Notes: generated from the sequence alone by a model not told the origin. Counted from the stretch's first letter, positions 33,201-43,027 are shown. The stretch is 64,000 nucleotides of DNA from Streptomyces antimycoticus (GCF_005405925.1 NZ_BJHV01000001.1:5084001-5148000); one strand, 5' to 3'. Numbers and translations are program-made.

Positions 33201-33620
33201 CGGGGCCCAGTCGATCCACAGCGGCGCGATGAGGAGCAGCACCAGCCGCAGACCGTCCGCGCCGACCATGGTCCAGCGGCGGTCCAGCGGACCGGAGGGG
33301 CCGATGAGCGCGGCGAGCGGCCCGAGCAGCACCGCGCCGAACAGCACGGTCGCCAGGAGCCGTACGCCCAGCACCACCGCGACCGCGAAGGCGGCGCCGC
33401 GATACCCGCCGCCGAAGGAGTCGGCGGCCACGGACGCCTGCAGCGTCAGCAGCACCAGCACCAGCACGGCGAGCGCGTCCCCCGCGCCGCCGACGAGTTG
33501 GGCGCTCCAGAGCCGTCGCAGCGGCTGATAGCGCAGCAGGGCTCGTACGGCCCGCTCGCGGGAGTCCGCGGCAAGGGCACCGGAAGTGGCGGTCACGTCC
33601 GTTGGCTGCTCTCGCGTCAT
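30276..33620 (-). CDS. tmk: Thymidylate kinase fused to an N-terminal MFS-like domain and a C-terminal coiled coil
   Basis: A 1114-residue fusion. Residues 1-500 form about 12 membrane helices of MFS type. Residues about 520-730 are a complete dTMP kinase with P-loop IEGGDGSGKST, the TREPG motif and DRYIDSSVAYQGAGRDL; it phosphorylates dTMP to dTDP. Residues about 740-880 are a long Glu/Ala/Arg coiled coil, and the rest is disordered with four copies of a TAVLP motif (DETAVLPPV and variants) and a Gln/Gly/His repeat (GHGQGHDQGQ). Such MFS-tmk fusions are known in Streptomyces, but the reason for tying dTMP kinase to the membrane is not. The ATG-side start is at 33620. Between topA and holB. 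Confidence 0.9.
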   Translation of the reverse strand: MTREQPTDVTATSGALAADSRERAVRALLRYQPLRRLWSAQLVGGAGDALAVLVLVLLTLQASVAADSFGGGYRGAAFAVAVVLGVRLLATVLFGAVLLGPLAALIGPSGPLDRRWTMVGADGLRLVLLLIAPLWIDWAPADAVAWLLITTFVVGVAERLWTVAKDGAAPSLLPAPPAEGAAVRPLPDHLDALRRLSLRTNFLTLPIAAAGLLVVTLIGRLLGTGVEWFHTHQAALGSYVGAGLFAASISILTFLELPGAQTSRTRSPLEGLRRPRAASGTGADKGRTGAVPLLVLACAGVAGAIAAAVGVAPLQAMDLGGGPVAFALLALVLAGGPALGIRWAPKFLPGLSRRRLLALSVALTGLALLTVGLVHDTTTVVLIALVAGVLAGIAAHTGHALLDQESEEARRPRMTAHLQAVVRVSVGFGAVVAPLLAAVIGPHRLGSGDFVFAHGGAAFTLMLVGALLLPVAALVLGRTDDRQGVPLRRDLREALLGGGGADEGPTATGFFIAIEGGDGSGKSTQVEALAEWIRAKGHEVVVTREPGATAIGKRLRSILLDVSSAGISHRAEALLYAADRAEHVDTVVRPALERGAVVISDRYIDSSVAYQGAGRDLAATEIARISRWATNGLVPHLTVLLDVSPETARERFTEAPDRLESEPAEFHQRVRAGFLALAAADPARYLVADAGQLPEAVTSVVRHRLDQMLPLSDAEVKAQEEARKAAEEEARRRAEEEAARKAEEERLERERQEALAKARAEEEERKRRELEEARQREAERQAEAARQRAEDARRRAEEDRKRIEAEDRARAADEERRRLEAEAEALRRAEAEARRQEEQRKAEEALLRAEQARLAADAADAAASSGAEAPTVETETPAPPPHDADGPRGADGSQDTGGARDAAGPASGDPDSTKTVQTPRFDPWAEYVGEGGSGRPAAGPGADETAVLPPVPPQNGPDAGDTAVLPPVRPQDGPERRGGPDAEETAVLPQPPAEPPTNAADETAVLPPVRDERSADPADRVPPWLFRQEQVQEQGQGEGNERTREMPQYGHGQGHDQGQGHGQGHDQGQAQGGAESPRPRRRRPEWAEETPLDDLPSLADELLGPRDDEDGRRR

Positions 33621-33646
33621 CCCGCCAGCCTATCCGGATCACATGA

Positions 33647-33690
33647 ATCCACGGCCCCCCGGCCGAACAAACGGGCGGTGAGCCGTGGAT
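33647..33690 (-). terminator. Inverted repeat between topA and tmk
   Basis: ATCCACGGC (33647-33655) pairs with GCCGTGGAT (33682-33690) around a G/C-rich 26-base loop in the short topA-tmk gap. It may weaken read-through from topA into tmk. Confidence 0.35.
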
Positions 33691-33745
33691 GGCGCGGGGA
33701 TTGCTCCGCCTTGCTCCGCTTTCCTGCTCGGCGTTGGCCGCTTTC

Positions 33746-36580
33746 CTACTCGGCGTTGGCCGACGACTTCTTGGCCGCCGCCTTCTTGGCGGCGGTCTTC
33801 GCGGTCGTCTTCTTGGCCGTCGTCTTCTTCGCCGCGGTCTTCTTGGCGGCCGTCTTGGTCGCCGTCTTCTTGGCCGTGGTCTTCTTCGCCGCCGTCTTCT
33901 TGGCCGCGGTCTTCTTGGCCGGGCCCTTGGCGCGCTTCTCGGCGAGCAGCTCGAAGCCGCGCTCGGGCGTGATGGTCTCCACGTCGTCGTCGCGGCGCAG
34001 CGTCGCGTTGGTCTCGCCGTCCGTGACGTACGGGCCGAAGCGGCCGTCCTTCACCACCACGGGCCGCTCGCTGACCGGGTCGGTGCCCAGCTCCTTCAGC
34101 GGCGGCTTGGCCGCGGCCCGGCCCCGCTGCTTGGGCTGGGCGTAGATCGCCAGCGCCTGCTCGAGCGTGATGGTGAAGAGCTGCTCCTCGCTCTCGAGCG
34201 ACCGCGAGTCCGTGCCCTTCTTCAGGTACGGGCCGTAGCGGCCGTTCTGCGCGGTGATCTCCACACCCTCGGGGTCGGCGCCGACCACACGCGGCAGTGA
34301 CATCAGCTTGAGCGCGTCCGCCAGGGTCACCGTGTCCAGGGACATCGACTTGAGGAGGGACGCGGTGCGCGGCTTGACGGCGTTCTTACCGCTCTTGGGA
34401 GTGTCCTCGGGGAGCACCTCGGTGACGTACGGCCCGTAGCGGCCGTCCTTGGCCACGATCATGCGACCGGTCTCGGGGTCGGGGCCCAGCTCGAACTCAC
34501 CGCTCGGCTTGGCGAGCAGCTCCTCCGCGTACTCCACGGTCAGCTCGTCCGGCGGCATGTCGTCGGGGACGTCGGCGCGCCGGCCGGTGCCGCCCTCGAT
34601 CTCCGTCGGGCGCTCGACGTACGGCCCGTAGCGGCCGACGCGCAGCACGATGCCGTCGCCCACGGGGAAGGACGAGATCTCCCGGGCGTCGATCGCGCCC
34701 AGGTCGGTGACCAGCTCCTTGAGGCCGCCGAGGTGGTCGCCGTCGCCGTTCCCGGCCTCGGCGGCGCCGGCCTGCGCGCCCTCGCCGAAGTAGAAGCGCT
34801 TCAGCCACGGCACGGCCTCGGCCTCGCCGCGCGCGATGCGGTCGAGATCGTCCTCCATCTTGGCGGTGAAGTCGTAGTCGACCAGTCGGCCGAAGTGCTT
34901 CTCCAGCAGGTTGACCACGGCGAAGCTCAGGAAGGAGGGCACGAGCGCGGTGCCCTTCTTGAAGACATAGCCGCGGTCGAGGATGGTGCCCAGGATCGTC
35001 GCGTAGGTCGAGGGGCGGCCGATCTCGCGCTCTTCGAGCTCCTTGACCAGCGACGCCTCGGTGTAGCGGGCCGGGGGCTTGGTCGCGTGGCCGTCGGCGG
35101 TGATCTCCTCGGCGGAGAGCCGGTCGCCCTCGGTGACCTGCGGCAGCCGGCGCTCGCGGTCGTCGAGCTCGGCGTTCGGGTCGTCGGCGCCCTCCACGTA
35201 GGCCTTCATGAAGCCGTGGAAGGTGATCGTCTTACCGGAGGCGGAGAACTCGGCGTCCCGGCCGTCGCTCGCCTGCCCGGCGATCTTGACGGTGACCGAG
35301 TTGCCAATCGCGTCCTTCATCTGGGAGGCGACGGTCCGCTTCCAGATCAGCTCGTAGAGCCGGAACTGGTCGCCCGTGAGGCCGGTCTCCGCCGGGGTGC
35401 GGAAACGGTCTCCCGAGGGGCGGATGGCCTCGTGCGCCTCCTGGGCGTTCTTGACCTTGCCCGCGTAGGTGCGCGGCTTGTCCGGCAGATAGTCGGCGCC
35501 GTACAGCTGCGTGACCTGCGCCCGGGCCGCCGTGACCGCCGTGTCCGACAGGACGGTGGAGTCCGTACGCATATAGGTGATGTAGCCGTTCTCATACAGC
35601 TTCTGCGCGACCTGCATGGTGGCCTTGGCCCCGAAGCCCAGCTTGCGGCTGGCCTCCTGCTGCAGCGTCGTCGTACGGAACGGCGCGTACGGCGAGCGGC
35701 GGTACGGCTTGGACTCGACCGAGCGCACCGTGAAGGCGGTGTCGGCGAGAGCCGTGGCCAGGGAGCGGGCGCCGGCCTCGTCCAGCTGCAGGACATTGAC
35801 GCCGTCCTTGAGCTGGCCGAGCGAGGTGAAATCGCGCCCCTGGGCGACCCGGAGGCCGTCGACGGCCGTAAGGCGGGCACCGAAGGTGCCGGGGTCGCTG
35901 ACGTCACCGGCGCGGCCGGTGGCGAAGGTGCCGGTGAGGTCCCAGTACTCGGCGGAGCGGAAGGCGATGCGCTCGCGCTCGCGCTCGACGACGAGACGGG
36001 TGGCGACGGACTGGACCCGGCCCGCGGACAGGCCGCGCATGACCTTCTTCCACAGGACCGGCGAGACCTCGTAGCCGTACAGGCGGTCGAGGATGCGGCG
36101 GGTCTCCTGGGCGTCGACCAGGCGCTGGTTCAGCTCGCGCGGGTTGGCCACGGCGGCCCGGATGGCGTCCTTGGTGATCTCGTGGAAGACCATCCGGCGC
36201 ACCGGGACCTTGGGCTTGAGGACCTCCTGGAGGTGCCAGGCGATGGCCTCGCCCTCGCGGTCCTCATCGGTGGCCAGGAAGAGCTCGTCGGAGTCGGCGA
36301 GCAGCTCCTTGAGCTTCTTGACCTGGCTCTTCTTGTCGGAGTTGACCACATAGACAGGCTGGAAGTCGTGCTCGACGTCCACGCCGAGCCGCCGGACCTC
36401 GCCGGTGTACTTGTCGGGGACCTCGGCCGCACCGTTCGGCAGGTCCCGGATGTGCCCGACGCTGGCCTCGACCACGTAGCCCGGGCCGAGGTAGCCCTTA
36501 ATCGTCTTCGCCTTGGCAGGCGACTCGACGATGACGAGTCGGCGGCCGCCCTGTGCGGTCTCGCTGGTGGTCGGGGACAA
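33746..36580 (-). CDS. topA: DNA topoisomerase I (type IA) with Lys-rich C-terminal tail
   Basis: A 944-residue type IA topoisomerase that relaxes negative supercoils. The TOPRIM domain starts at once ([15 protein letters not shown]; acidic set in [12 protein letters not shown]), and the catalytic Tyr is in [11 protein letters not shown]. The C-terminus has three copies of a [11 protein letters not shown] element in place of the zinc fingers of other bacteria, followed by about 55 residues of KKTAAKKT repeats. This Lys/Ala repeat tail is known in actinobacterial TopA and helps it bind DNA processively. The start is a TTG at 36580 with GGAGAGAAGAG upstream; the conserved sequence begins only 12 codons later, so no ATG or GTG fits. 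Confidence 0.96.
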   Translation of the reverse strand: MSPTTSETAQGGRRLVIVESPAKAKTIKGYLGPGYVVEASVGHIRDLPNGAAEVPDKYTGEVRRLGVDVEHDFQPVYVVNSDKKSQVKKLKELLADSDELFLATDEDREGEAIAWHLQEVLKPKVPVRRMVFHEITKDAIRAAVANPRELNQRLVDAQETRRILDRLYGYEVSPVLWKKVMRGLSAGRVQSVATRLVVERERERIAFRSAEYWDLTGTFATGRAGDVSDPGTFGARLTAVDGLRVAQGRDFTSLGQLKDGVNVLQLDEAGARSLATALADTAFTVRSVESKPYRRSPYAPFRTTTLQQEASRKLGFGAKATMQVAQKLYENGYITYMRTDSTVLSDTAVTAARAQVTQLYGADYLPDKPRTYAGKVKNAQEAHEAIRPSGDRFRTPAETGLTGDQFRLYELIWKRTVASQMKDAIGNSVTVKIAGQASDGRDAEFSASGKTITFHGFMKAYVEGADDPNAELDDRERRLPQVTEGDRLSAEEITADGHATKPPARYTEASLVKELEEREIGRPSTYATILGTILDRGYVFKKGTALVPSFLSFAVVNLLEKHFGRLVDYDFTAKMEDDLDRIARGEAEAVPWLKRFYFGEGAQAGAAEAGNGDGDHLGGLKELVTDLGAIDAREISSFPVGDGIVLRVGRYGPYVERPTEIEGGTGRRADVPDDMPPDELTVEYAEELLAKPSGEFELGPDPETGRMIVAKDGRYGPYVTEVLPEDTPKSGKNAVKPRTASLLKSMSLDTVTLADALKLMSLPRVVGADPEGVEITAQNGRYGPYLKKGTDSRSLESEEQLFTITLEQALAIYAQPKQRGRAAAKPPLKELGTDPVSERPVVVKDGRFGPYVTDGETNATLRRDDDVETITPERGFELLAEKRAKGPAKKTAAKKTAAKKTTAKKTATKTAAKKTAAKKTTAKKTTAKTAAKKAAAKKSSANAE

Positions 36581-36792
36581 CTTGGCTCTTCTCTCCGGTC
36601 GACGCTCGGTGAACGGGCAGTGTCGCGTGGGTAACGCTCACACGGCCTCCCTCTACGGTGACGCTGCGGAGTGTGACGGTACATCCCGCCCCCGTGTCAA
36701 ACGGAAAAAGCCCGCAACGCCACTCGAACGGTAACCCGACAACCGACCTGTCTGCCGCCCGGACCCGGCACGAGGCAGCGCGGAAGGCCCTG

Positions 36793-36990
36793 TCAGGCGT
36801 AACCGAGGCACCAGATTCCGCTGCCGAGCGCGGCGATGCCGAAGAGAAGGGAGAGCGCCGCGGAAGCGACAGGACTCACACCATGTGCCACCGGTGCGCG
36901 CAGCCTCAGGCGCGCCGCCGTCCACAGCAGCAGCGCGGCGCCGAACAACACGAATGCCGTTCCGGCGAAGATCGCAGGTCCGCTCTCCAT
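36793..36990 (-). CDS. Small two-helix membrane protein
   Basis: A 65-residue protein with two transmembrane helices (about 8-26 and 40-63) and a short basic loop. It sits upstream of topA on the same strand with a 212-base gap and is in the usual place for a small membrane protein in the Streptomyces topA region. Function unknown. Confidence 0.7.
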   Translation of the reverse strand: MESGPAIFAGTAFVLFGAALLLWTAARLRLRAPVAHGVSPVASAALSLLFGIAALGSGIWCLGYA

Positions 36991-37174
36991 GCGGGGAGCG
37001 TGGCACGCACGGGAGGCGTGAGCGCGAACCCCGGGTGAACAGCGCGCGTCGCCCCGTACGGCCCGTGTCCCGGGTGGCCTCTTCTGCGCTCCGGCGGCAG
37101 CTTTCTGCCATACGGGGGCGCGGGGGAGGGCGCTGTACCACCGGCGTACGCCCCCAGCACCCGCCCCGCGCGCT

Positions 37175-38749
37175 CTATCGCGCCTCTATACCGTCGTCGC
37201 CGACCGGCCGCAGAAATCCCTGCTCGACCAGGAGCCGGATGGACTGCGGGGTGCGGTCGCGCAGCACCACCTGGTCCTCCCCGAGCAGCTGGGCGATGGC
37301 GTCCAGGATCCGGCCCGCGCTCAGTGTGCCGTCGCACACACCCGCGAAACCCGCCCCGACCGTGTCCACCGTCGTCGCGCGCCGCATCCCCCGGTACTGC
37401 CTGAGCACCACATGCTCGGGGTCTTCGGCCCCGGGCGGGCCCACCTGCTCCTGGACGACCTCGTCCGCCAGCCGGAAGCTGGCGGTCAGCAGCGCCGCGT
37501 CGTCATGCGTGCGCAGGAAGTCCTGCCGGTCGAAGTGGGCCATGACCTCGCCCCCCAGCGGCTGCTCGACCGGATGGGGCCACTCCTCCACGGTCACCGA
37601 GGGCCGGTCGGCGCCGGACTTGCGCAGGGTGATCCAGCCGAAGCCGACGGCGTTGGTCTTCCGCGCCTCGAATTCGTTCAGCCACGCGTCGTAGCGCGCC
37701 GCGTACGCCTCGGGGCCGGCCAGATGCTCACCGGCGTCGCGCAGCCACAGCTCGGTGTACTGGGTGACGTCCTGCACCTCGCGCTGCACGATCCACGCGT
37801 CACAGCCGGACGGGACCCAGGAGGCCACCCGCTCGCGCCAGTCCTCCCCCTCGATGTGCTGCCAGTTCGCCAGCAGCTGACACCAGCCGCCGTCGGCGAG
37901 GTGCCCGGCGGACTGCTGGACGAGCGTGCGGCACAGGTCGTCCCCGGACATCCCGCCCTCCCGGTAGACCAGCTCACTGCCCTCCGGGGAGCGGGGGGAG
38001 ATCACAAAGGGCGGGTTGGAGACGATCAGGTCGTACGTCTCGTCCCCGACCGGCTCGAACAGCGATCCCTCCCGCAGATCCGGCTCCGGCGCCCCGGACA
38101 GGGCGAGGGTCAGCCGGGCGATGGCCAGGGCTCGCGGATTGCGGTCCGTGGCGGTGACCCGGGTGGCGTGACGGCCCGCGTGCAGTGCCTGGATACCGGA
38201 ACCGGTGCCGAGGTCGAGGACCCGGCCCACGGGCGTGGGCACGGTGAGACCGGCGAGCGTGGTGGACGCGCCGCCGACCCCGAGGACGAGCCGGGAGCGG
38301 TCCTCACGGCCGCGCGCGCCGCCCGGGCCCCCGATCCCTCCGGCGCCGCCGACCGCGCAGCCCAGGTCGGAGACGATCCACCACTCCTGGCCCTCGGGGC
38401 CGCCGTAAGGCCGCACATCCACGCTCGCGCGCACCTCGTCGCCCTCGCGCACCAGCCAGCCGTCGGCGAGGCAGTCCTCGGCCGGCAGCGCCGCGGCCGC
38501 CCGCTCGTACGCCACGGGCCGCTGCAGCAGAAAGAGCCGCACCAGGGTCTCCAGCGGGCTGCTCTCGCCCCGGGTGGCGCGCACCGCCGGGACGGTCTCG
38601 CCGCGCGCCAGGGCCGCGTAGGCGGACGAGCCGAGCAGATCCAGCAGACCATCGGCGGTGAAGGAGGCGGCCGACAGCGCCTCACGAAGGCGGGCGGTGC
38701 GCTCGGGGTCGGCGACGGGGAGACGGAACGGAGGCTGGTGCGTACTCAC
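37175..38749 (-). CDS. Class I SAM-dependent methyltransferase (NPPF type)
   Basis: A 524-residue protein. An N-terminal helical domain (about 1-190) precedes a Rossmann methyltransferase fold with the SAM motif VLDLGTGSGIQAL and the catalytic motif VSNPPFVISPR. The NPP[YF] motif marks enzymes that methylate amide or exocyclic amine nitrogen, such as Gln N5, adenine N6 or guanine N2. A further C-terminal domain of about 150 residues follows. The likely target is rRNA, tRNA or a translation factor, not decided here. GTG start at 38749, fixed by the end of upstream similarity; the ribosome-binding site is G-rich. Confidence 0.85.
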   Translation of the reverse strand: MSTHQPPFRLPVADPERTARLREALSAASFTADGLLDLLGSSAYAALARGETVPAVRATRGESSPLETLVRLFLLQRPVAYERAAAALPAEDCLADGWLVREGDEVRASVDVRPYGGPEGQEWWIVSDLGCAVGGAGGIGGPGGARGREDRSRLVLGVGGASTTLAGLTVPTPVGRVLDLGTGSGIQALHAGRHATRVTATDRNPRALAIARLTLALSGAPEPDLREGSLFEPVGDETYDLIVSNPPFVISPRSPEGSELVYREGGMSGDDLCRTLVQQSAGHLADGGWCQLLANWQHIEGEDWRERVASWVPSGCDAWIVQREVQDVTQYTELWLRDAGEHLAGPEAYAARYDAWLNEFEARKTNAVGFGWITLRKSGADRPSVTVEEWPHPVEQPLGGEVMAHFDRQDFLRTHDDAALLTASFRLADEVVQEQVGPPGAEDPEHVVLRQYRGMRRATTVDTVGAGFAGVCDGTLSAGRILDAIAQLLGEDQVVLRDRTPQSIRLLVEQGFLRPVGDDGIEAR

Positions 38750-38915
38750 GCCCCCATTGTCGGGGCAACCACCGACAGCGGGCGACGACAGTCGGCATCG
38801 GGACGACATCGCCCGCGTCGGCCAGGCTGACGAGCCGACAAAGGGAGCGCGAGGTGGCGGCGTTGCCCCCTGGCGGCCGAAACCGGGGCGGCCTCGAGCA
38901 GCCCCGGGCAGCCCG

Positions 38916-39488
38916 TCAGGACTGCGCCGTGGCGCCGCCGGTCGTCTTCGGCTTCTGGCAGCCGGACTGCTTGGCCATCGCCGAGCCGACCTTTCCTTCC
39001 TGCAGCTTCCGCAGGGCCTGGTCACCCGACTTGCTGAGCTTGTCGAGCTCGTCGGCGACGCCCTTGAGCCCCTGGGCGAACTTGGACTTGTCCGAGGTGT
39101 CCAGCTTGTCGACGGACGTCTTCAGCTTCGTGTACGCCCCCGAGGTGGCGTTGAGCTCCTTGACCGCCTGCTGCTGGGTCTTGTCGCCGTTGTCGACGGG
39201 CGGGGGGCCCGCCTTGTTCACGGCCTTGGCGAGCGCCCCGTAGGACTCGGAGATCTCCTGGAACGCCTTGGAGTCCGTCTGCTGCAGTTTCTTGGAGTCC
39301 TGCTCGTCGGCGGCACCCTGGATCGCGGTGTTGGCGCCCTGAATCTTCTTCAGCTGAGGCTGCACCTCGTCACAGACCGACTTGGCCCAGTCGTCGACCT
39401 TCTTGTCCTCATCACCGCCCCCGCAGCCGGTCAGCGCCAGTACGAGTGCCGCACCGCCGGACAGTGCAGCCACAAGCTTCTTGTTCAC
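38916..39488 (-). CDS. Small secreted lipoprotein with coiled-coil domain
   Basis: A 190-residue lipoprotein: signal peptide and lipobox LALTGCGGG, then an almost all-helical Lys/Asp/Gln-rich domain with a single Cys near the start (KSVCDEVQPQL) and one near the end (SGCQKP) that may form a disulfide. GTG start at 39488 with GGAAGGGA upstream. Function unknown; conserved in position next to hppA in Streptomyces. Confidence 0.82.
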   Translation of the reverse strand: MNKKLVAALSGGAALVLALTGCGGGDEDKKVDDWAKSVCDEVQPQLKKIQGANTAIQGAADEQDSKKLQQTDSKAFQEISESYGALAKAVNKAGPPPVDNGDKTQQQAVKELNATSGAYTKLKTSVDKLDTSDKSKFAQGLKGVADELDKLSKSGDQALRKLQEGKVGSAMAKQSGCQKPKTTGGATAQS

Positions 39489-39726
39489 CGGATTGGTCCC
39501 TTCCATGGCTCTCGGCCCCGGAACATACACGTCCATCCGGCGAGGCCCACCCGGCGAGCGCCCTGTATCCATCCTTTTGGAGCTATTTGCACCCCGCTCG
39601 TTGTGGACATGGCCTCATCGAGCGGACGGGACACCCCGGACAGGGACACGGGCGGACGATGTGCTTTCGCGCATCGCCCGCCCGCATGTCGCAGGGGCTT
39701 TCCCGGCCCCCTGGCCCCTTCCGGGG

Positions 39727-42165
39727 CTAGGACACCACCGCCGCGTCGGCTGACTTCGCCACACGCTCGGAGTTGTCTTCGTCACCTACGACGATTCCGC
39801 GCCGCTTGGAGATGTAGACCGCGGCCACGATGATCGCGACGGCGAGCCCGGCGACGACCGCACGCAGCCCAGGGCTGGCGTTGTCCCCGTAGGAGAACTT
39901 CACCACCGCCGGGGCGATCAGCAGCGCCACCAGGTTCATCACCTTCAGCAGCGGGTTGATCGCGGGGCCCGCGGTGTCCTTGAAGGGATCGCCGACCGTG
40001 TCGCCGATCACCGTCGCGGCATGCGCCTCGCTCCCCTTACCGCCGTGATGACCGTCCTCGACCAGCTTCTTGGCGTTGTCCCAGGCGCCGCCGGAGTTGG
40101 CGAGGAAGACGGCCATCAGCGTGCCGGTGCCGATCGCGCCCGCCAGGAACGAGCCGAGCGCGCCGACCCCGAAGGTGAAGCCGACGGCGATCGGCGCCAG
40201 GACGGCGAGCAGACCCGGTGTGGCCAGCTCGCGCAGCGCGTCCTTGGTGCAGATGTCGACGACCCGGCCGTACTCGGGCTTCTCGCTGTAGTTCATGATC
40301 CCGGGCTTCTCGCGGAACTGCCGCCGCACCTCGAAGACCACCGCTCCGGCCGACCGCGACACCGCGTTGATCGCCAGCCCGGAGAAGAGGAAGACGACGG
40401 CGGCGCCGAGGACGAGGCCCACGAGGTTGTTGGGCTGCGAGATGTCCAGGTTCAGATTCATCTCCCCGGCCACGGAGGTGTGCACATCGCTCACGGCCTC
40501 CGCGATGGCGTCGCGGTACGAGCCGAAGAGCGCGGCCGCGGCGAGCACCGCCGTCGCGATGGCGATGCCCTTGGTGATCGCCTTGGTGGTGTTGCCGACC
40601 GCGTCGAGGTCGGTGAGCACCTGAGCGCCCGCGCCCTCGACATCGCCGGACATCTCGGCGATGCCCTGGGCGTTGTCGGAGACCGGACCGAAGGTGTCCA
40701 TGGCGACGATCACACCGACCGTGGTGAGCAGGCCGGTGCCGGCGAGCGCGACGGCGAACAGCGCCAGCATGATCGAGGTGCCGCCGAGCAGGAAGGCACC
40801 GTAGACGCTCAGTCCGATCAGCACCGCCGAGTAGACGGCCGACTCCAGACCGAGCGAGATACCGGAGAGCACCACCGTGGCCGGACCGGTCAGCGAGGTC
40901 TTGCCGACATCCCGCACGGGACGCCGGGTCGTCTCGGTGAAGTAGCCCGTGAGCTGCTGGATGAGCGCGGCCAGCACGATGCCGATGGCGACGGCGACGA
41001 GCGCGAGGACCCGCGGGTCACCGCTGTGGCCGAGGATCTCGCGGTTGGTGACCCCGTCGAGATCCGCGTAGCTGGACGGCAGATAGACGAAGACCGCCAC
41101 CGCCACCAGCGCCATCGAGATCACGGCCGAGATGAAGAAGCCGCGGTTGATGGCGCTCATTCCGCTGCGGTCGGCGCGGCGCGGAGCCACGGCGAAGATC
41201 CCGATCATGGCGGTGATCACGCCGATGGCCGGAACGAGCAACGGGAAGGCCAGCCCCGAGTCGCCGAAGGCCGCCTTGCCGAGGATCAGCGCGGCGACCA
41301 GGGTGACGGCGTACGACTCGAAGAGGTCGGCGGCCATACCGGCGCAGTCACCGACGTTGTCGCCAACGTTGTCCGCGATGGTGGCGGCGTTGCGCGGGTC
41401 GTCCTCGGGGATGCCCTTCTCGACCTTGCCGACGAGGTCGGCGCCGACGTCGGCGGCCTTGGTGAAGATGCCACCGCCGACCCTCATGAACATCGCGATC
41501 AGCGCGGCGCCGAGCCCGAAGCCCTCCAGCACCTTGGGCGCGTCGGCCGCATAGACCAGCACCACGCAGGAGGCGCCCAGCAGTCCGAGGCCCACGGTGA
41601 ACATGCCCACCACACCGCCGGTACGGAAAGCGATCTTCATCGCCTTGTGTGAGACGGCCGTGAGATCCACGCTCGGCTTACCGGGGGCGGAAGCGGCCGA
41701 ATCGCCATTGACGGGTGTGGTGGGGGGCTCGGGGGTGGCCTCACGGGCGGCGGCGGCGACGCGCACATTGCTGCGCACCGCGAGCCACATCCCGATATAG
41801 CCGGTGGCTGCCGAGAATGCCGCACCGATCAGAAAGAACACCGAGCGCCCGATGCGCTGCGCCCAGTCGTCCGCCGGCAACAGCATGAGCAGGAAGAACA
41901 CCACCACGGCGAATCCGCCGAGGGTGCGCAGCTGCCGGGCCAGATAGGCATTGGCGCCTTCCTGAACGGCCTCGGCGATCTTCTTCATACTGTCCGTGCC
42001 CTCGCCCGCCGCGAGGACTTGTCGTACCAGGATCACCGCGACCGCGAGCGCCGCGACCGCGACGGCGGCGATCACCAGCACGATCACACGGTTGTCGTCG
42101 GTCAGCTCTGCGGCGGCCAGGGTTGGGGTGAGGTCCAGCTGATGAGGGGTGAGAGGCCCCGCCAT
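39727..42165 (-). CDS. hppA: Membrane-bound proton-pumping pyrophosphatase, K+-independent type
   Basis: An 812-residue protein with about 16 transmembrane helices that couples pyrophosphate hydrolysis to proton export. Catalytic signatures: GGGIFTKAADVGADLVGKVE, DDPRNAATIADNVGDNVGD, DNAQGIAEMSGD and the C-terminal GGAWDNAKK and GDTVGDPFKDT. The K+-dependence site reads GNTTKAITKG (K528, T531). Lys and Thr at these places mark the K+-independent, H+-pumping class, as K+-dependent enzymes have Ala and Gly. An inserted Pro/Ala-rich loop is seen near residues 140-165. Its upstream gap (42166-43031) is large and repeat-rich. Confidence 0.95.
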   Translation of the reverse strand: MAGPLTPHQLDLTPTLAAAELTDDNRVIVLVIAAVAVAALAVAVILVRQVLAAGEGTDSMKKIAEAVQEGANAYLARQLRTLGGFAVVVFFLLMLLPADDWAQRIGRSVFFLIGAAFSAATGYIGMWLAVRSNVRVAAAAREATPEPPTTPVNGDSAASAPGKPSVDLTAVSHKAMKIAFRTGGVVGMFTVGLGLLGASCVVLVYAADAPKVLEGFGLGAALIAMFMRVGGGIFTKAADVGADLVGKVEKGIPEDDPRNAATIADNVGDNVGDCAGMAADLFESYAVTLVAALILGKAAFGDSGLAFPLLVPAIGVITAMIGIFAVAPRRADRSGMSAINRGFFISAVISMALVAVAVFVYLPSSYADLDGVTNREILGHSGDPRVLALVAVAIGIVLAALIQQLTGYFTETTRRPVRDVGKTSLTGPATVVLSGISLGLESAVYSAVLIGLSVYGAFLLGGTSIMLALFAVALAGTGLLTTVGVIVAMDTFGPVSDNAQGIAEMSGDVEGAGAQVLTDLDAVGNTTKAITKGIAIATAVLAAAALFGSYRDAIAEAVSDVHTSVAGEMNLNLDISQPNNLVGLVLGAAVVFLFSGLAINAVSRSAGAVVFEVRRQFREKPGIMNYSEKPEYGRVVDICTKDALRELATPGLLAVLAPIAVGFTFGVGALGSFLAGAIGTGTLMAVFLANSGGAWDNAKKLVEDGHHGGKGSEAHAATVIGDTVGDPFKDTAGPAINPLLKVMNLVALLIAPAVVKFSYGDNASPGLRAVVAGLAVAIIVAAVYISKRRGIVVGDEDNSERVAKSADAAVVS

Positions 42166-42394
42166 TCGTCCTCCTTGACGTTTGGCACATGGGCGCGCAG
42201 CAGTTCTGCGACCGCAGAAGAGCCGCCGCGCTCAGGCGTCCTGAGCTCGAGATGTGGACGGATTGTAGGGAGCGTCACACGATCAAAACAGGGCGCCGGA
42301 ATGGGAATTCGCCCGCACCAGCGAAGATCAATTGGTTTGGCGGTATGAATTCCTTCGGAAGAAGGAAGGTCGACAATTCACTGACGGATGTAAA

Positions 42395-42433
42395 ATGATC
42401 TCTACAAATGATCTATATAGATGATCTAGCGGC
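42395..42433. repeat. Three 13-bp direct repeats with ATGATCT core in an AT-rich patch
   Basis: ATGATCT begins at 42395, 42408 and 42421, an exact 13-base period. Inside the array, ATCTATATAGAT (42411-42422) is a 12-base palindrome. The composition is unlike the surrounding high-GC DNA. It resembles an operator or iteron array and lies about 230 bases upstream of the hppA start. Confidence 0.75.
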
Positions 42434-42904
42434 AGTCATACGTCGTCGAGAAAAGCGCTGTTCAGAGCCTAAGCCAGAGATCGAGAAAGCGCCCGCCGAG
42501 AGGTGCGCCGGGACCATGCGGTCGACCGGGCGCGGGCATGCCAAGAGCCGGACCGGCGATCATGAAACAGCCGGTTCGGTGGGTTCCAGCGGGTCTTGTG
42601 GGTCGGAAGAGGGATGACGGACAGATGACCCTCACGAGGGACCCGGCTTCGGCGATCAGGACGAGCGAGGCCCACTCCCGGCCCCGACGAGCCGAGGTGA
42701 AGAGGGCCTGCCCGGCGCCGGCAGGACGCAGCCTGTGCGAACAGCACTCAGCCCGGGCGCGAGCAGAGCCCGAACCGAAGAGAGCACGACGCAGCCGGAC
42801 GTGGCAGGACCCGAACCGAACTGGGCCATGAGCCAGCCCACTGCGAGCAGGACCCGACCAACGGGAGCAGCACACAGCCCACCACGGGCAAGACCCGGCA
42901 CGGC

Positions 42905-43027
42905 GAGGCGGGACCCAGCCCAGCGGGGGCAGGACCCGGCGCTGTGAGGCGGGACCCAGCCCAGCGGGGGCAGGACCCGACGCTATGAGGCGGGACCCAG
43001 CCCAGCGGGGGCAGGACCCGGCGCTGT
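42905..43027. repeat. Three 41-bp tandem repeats next to the anti-sigma gene stop
   Basis: Units at 42905-42945, 42946-42986 and 42987-43027. Units 1 and 3 appear identical; unit 2 differs at two positions (GACGCTAT in place of GGCGCTGT). The array ends 4 bases before the stop codon of the minus-strand anti-sigma gene, so it forms its immediate 3' untranslated region. Looser relatives extend upstream to about 42720. Confidence 0.85.

Noticed and set aside
42462..42875. Short open frames on both strands in the hppA/anti-sigma gap
   Set aside because: Composition follows the repeats, no ribosome-binding site fits, and no family is recognised.
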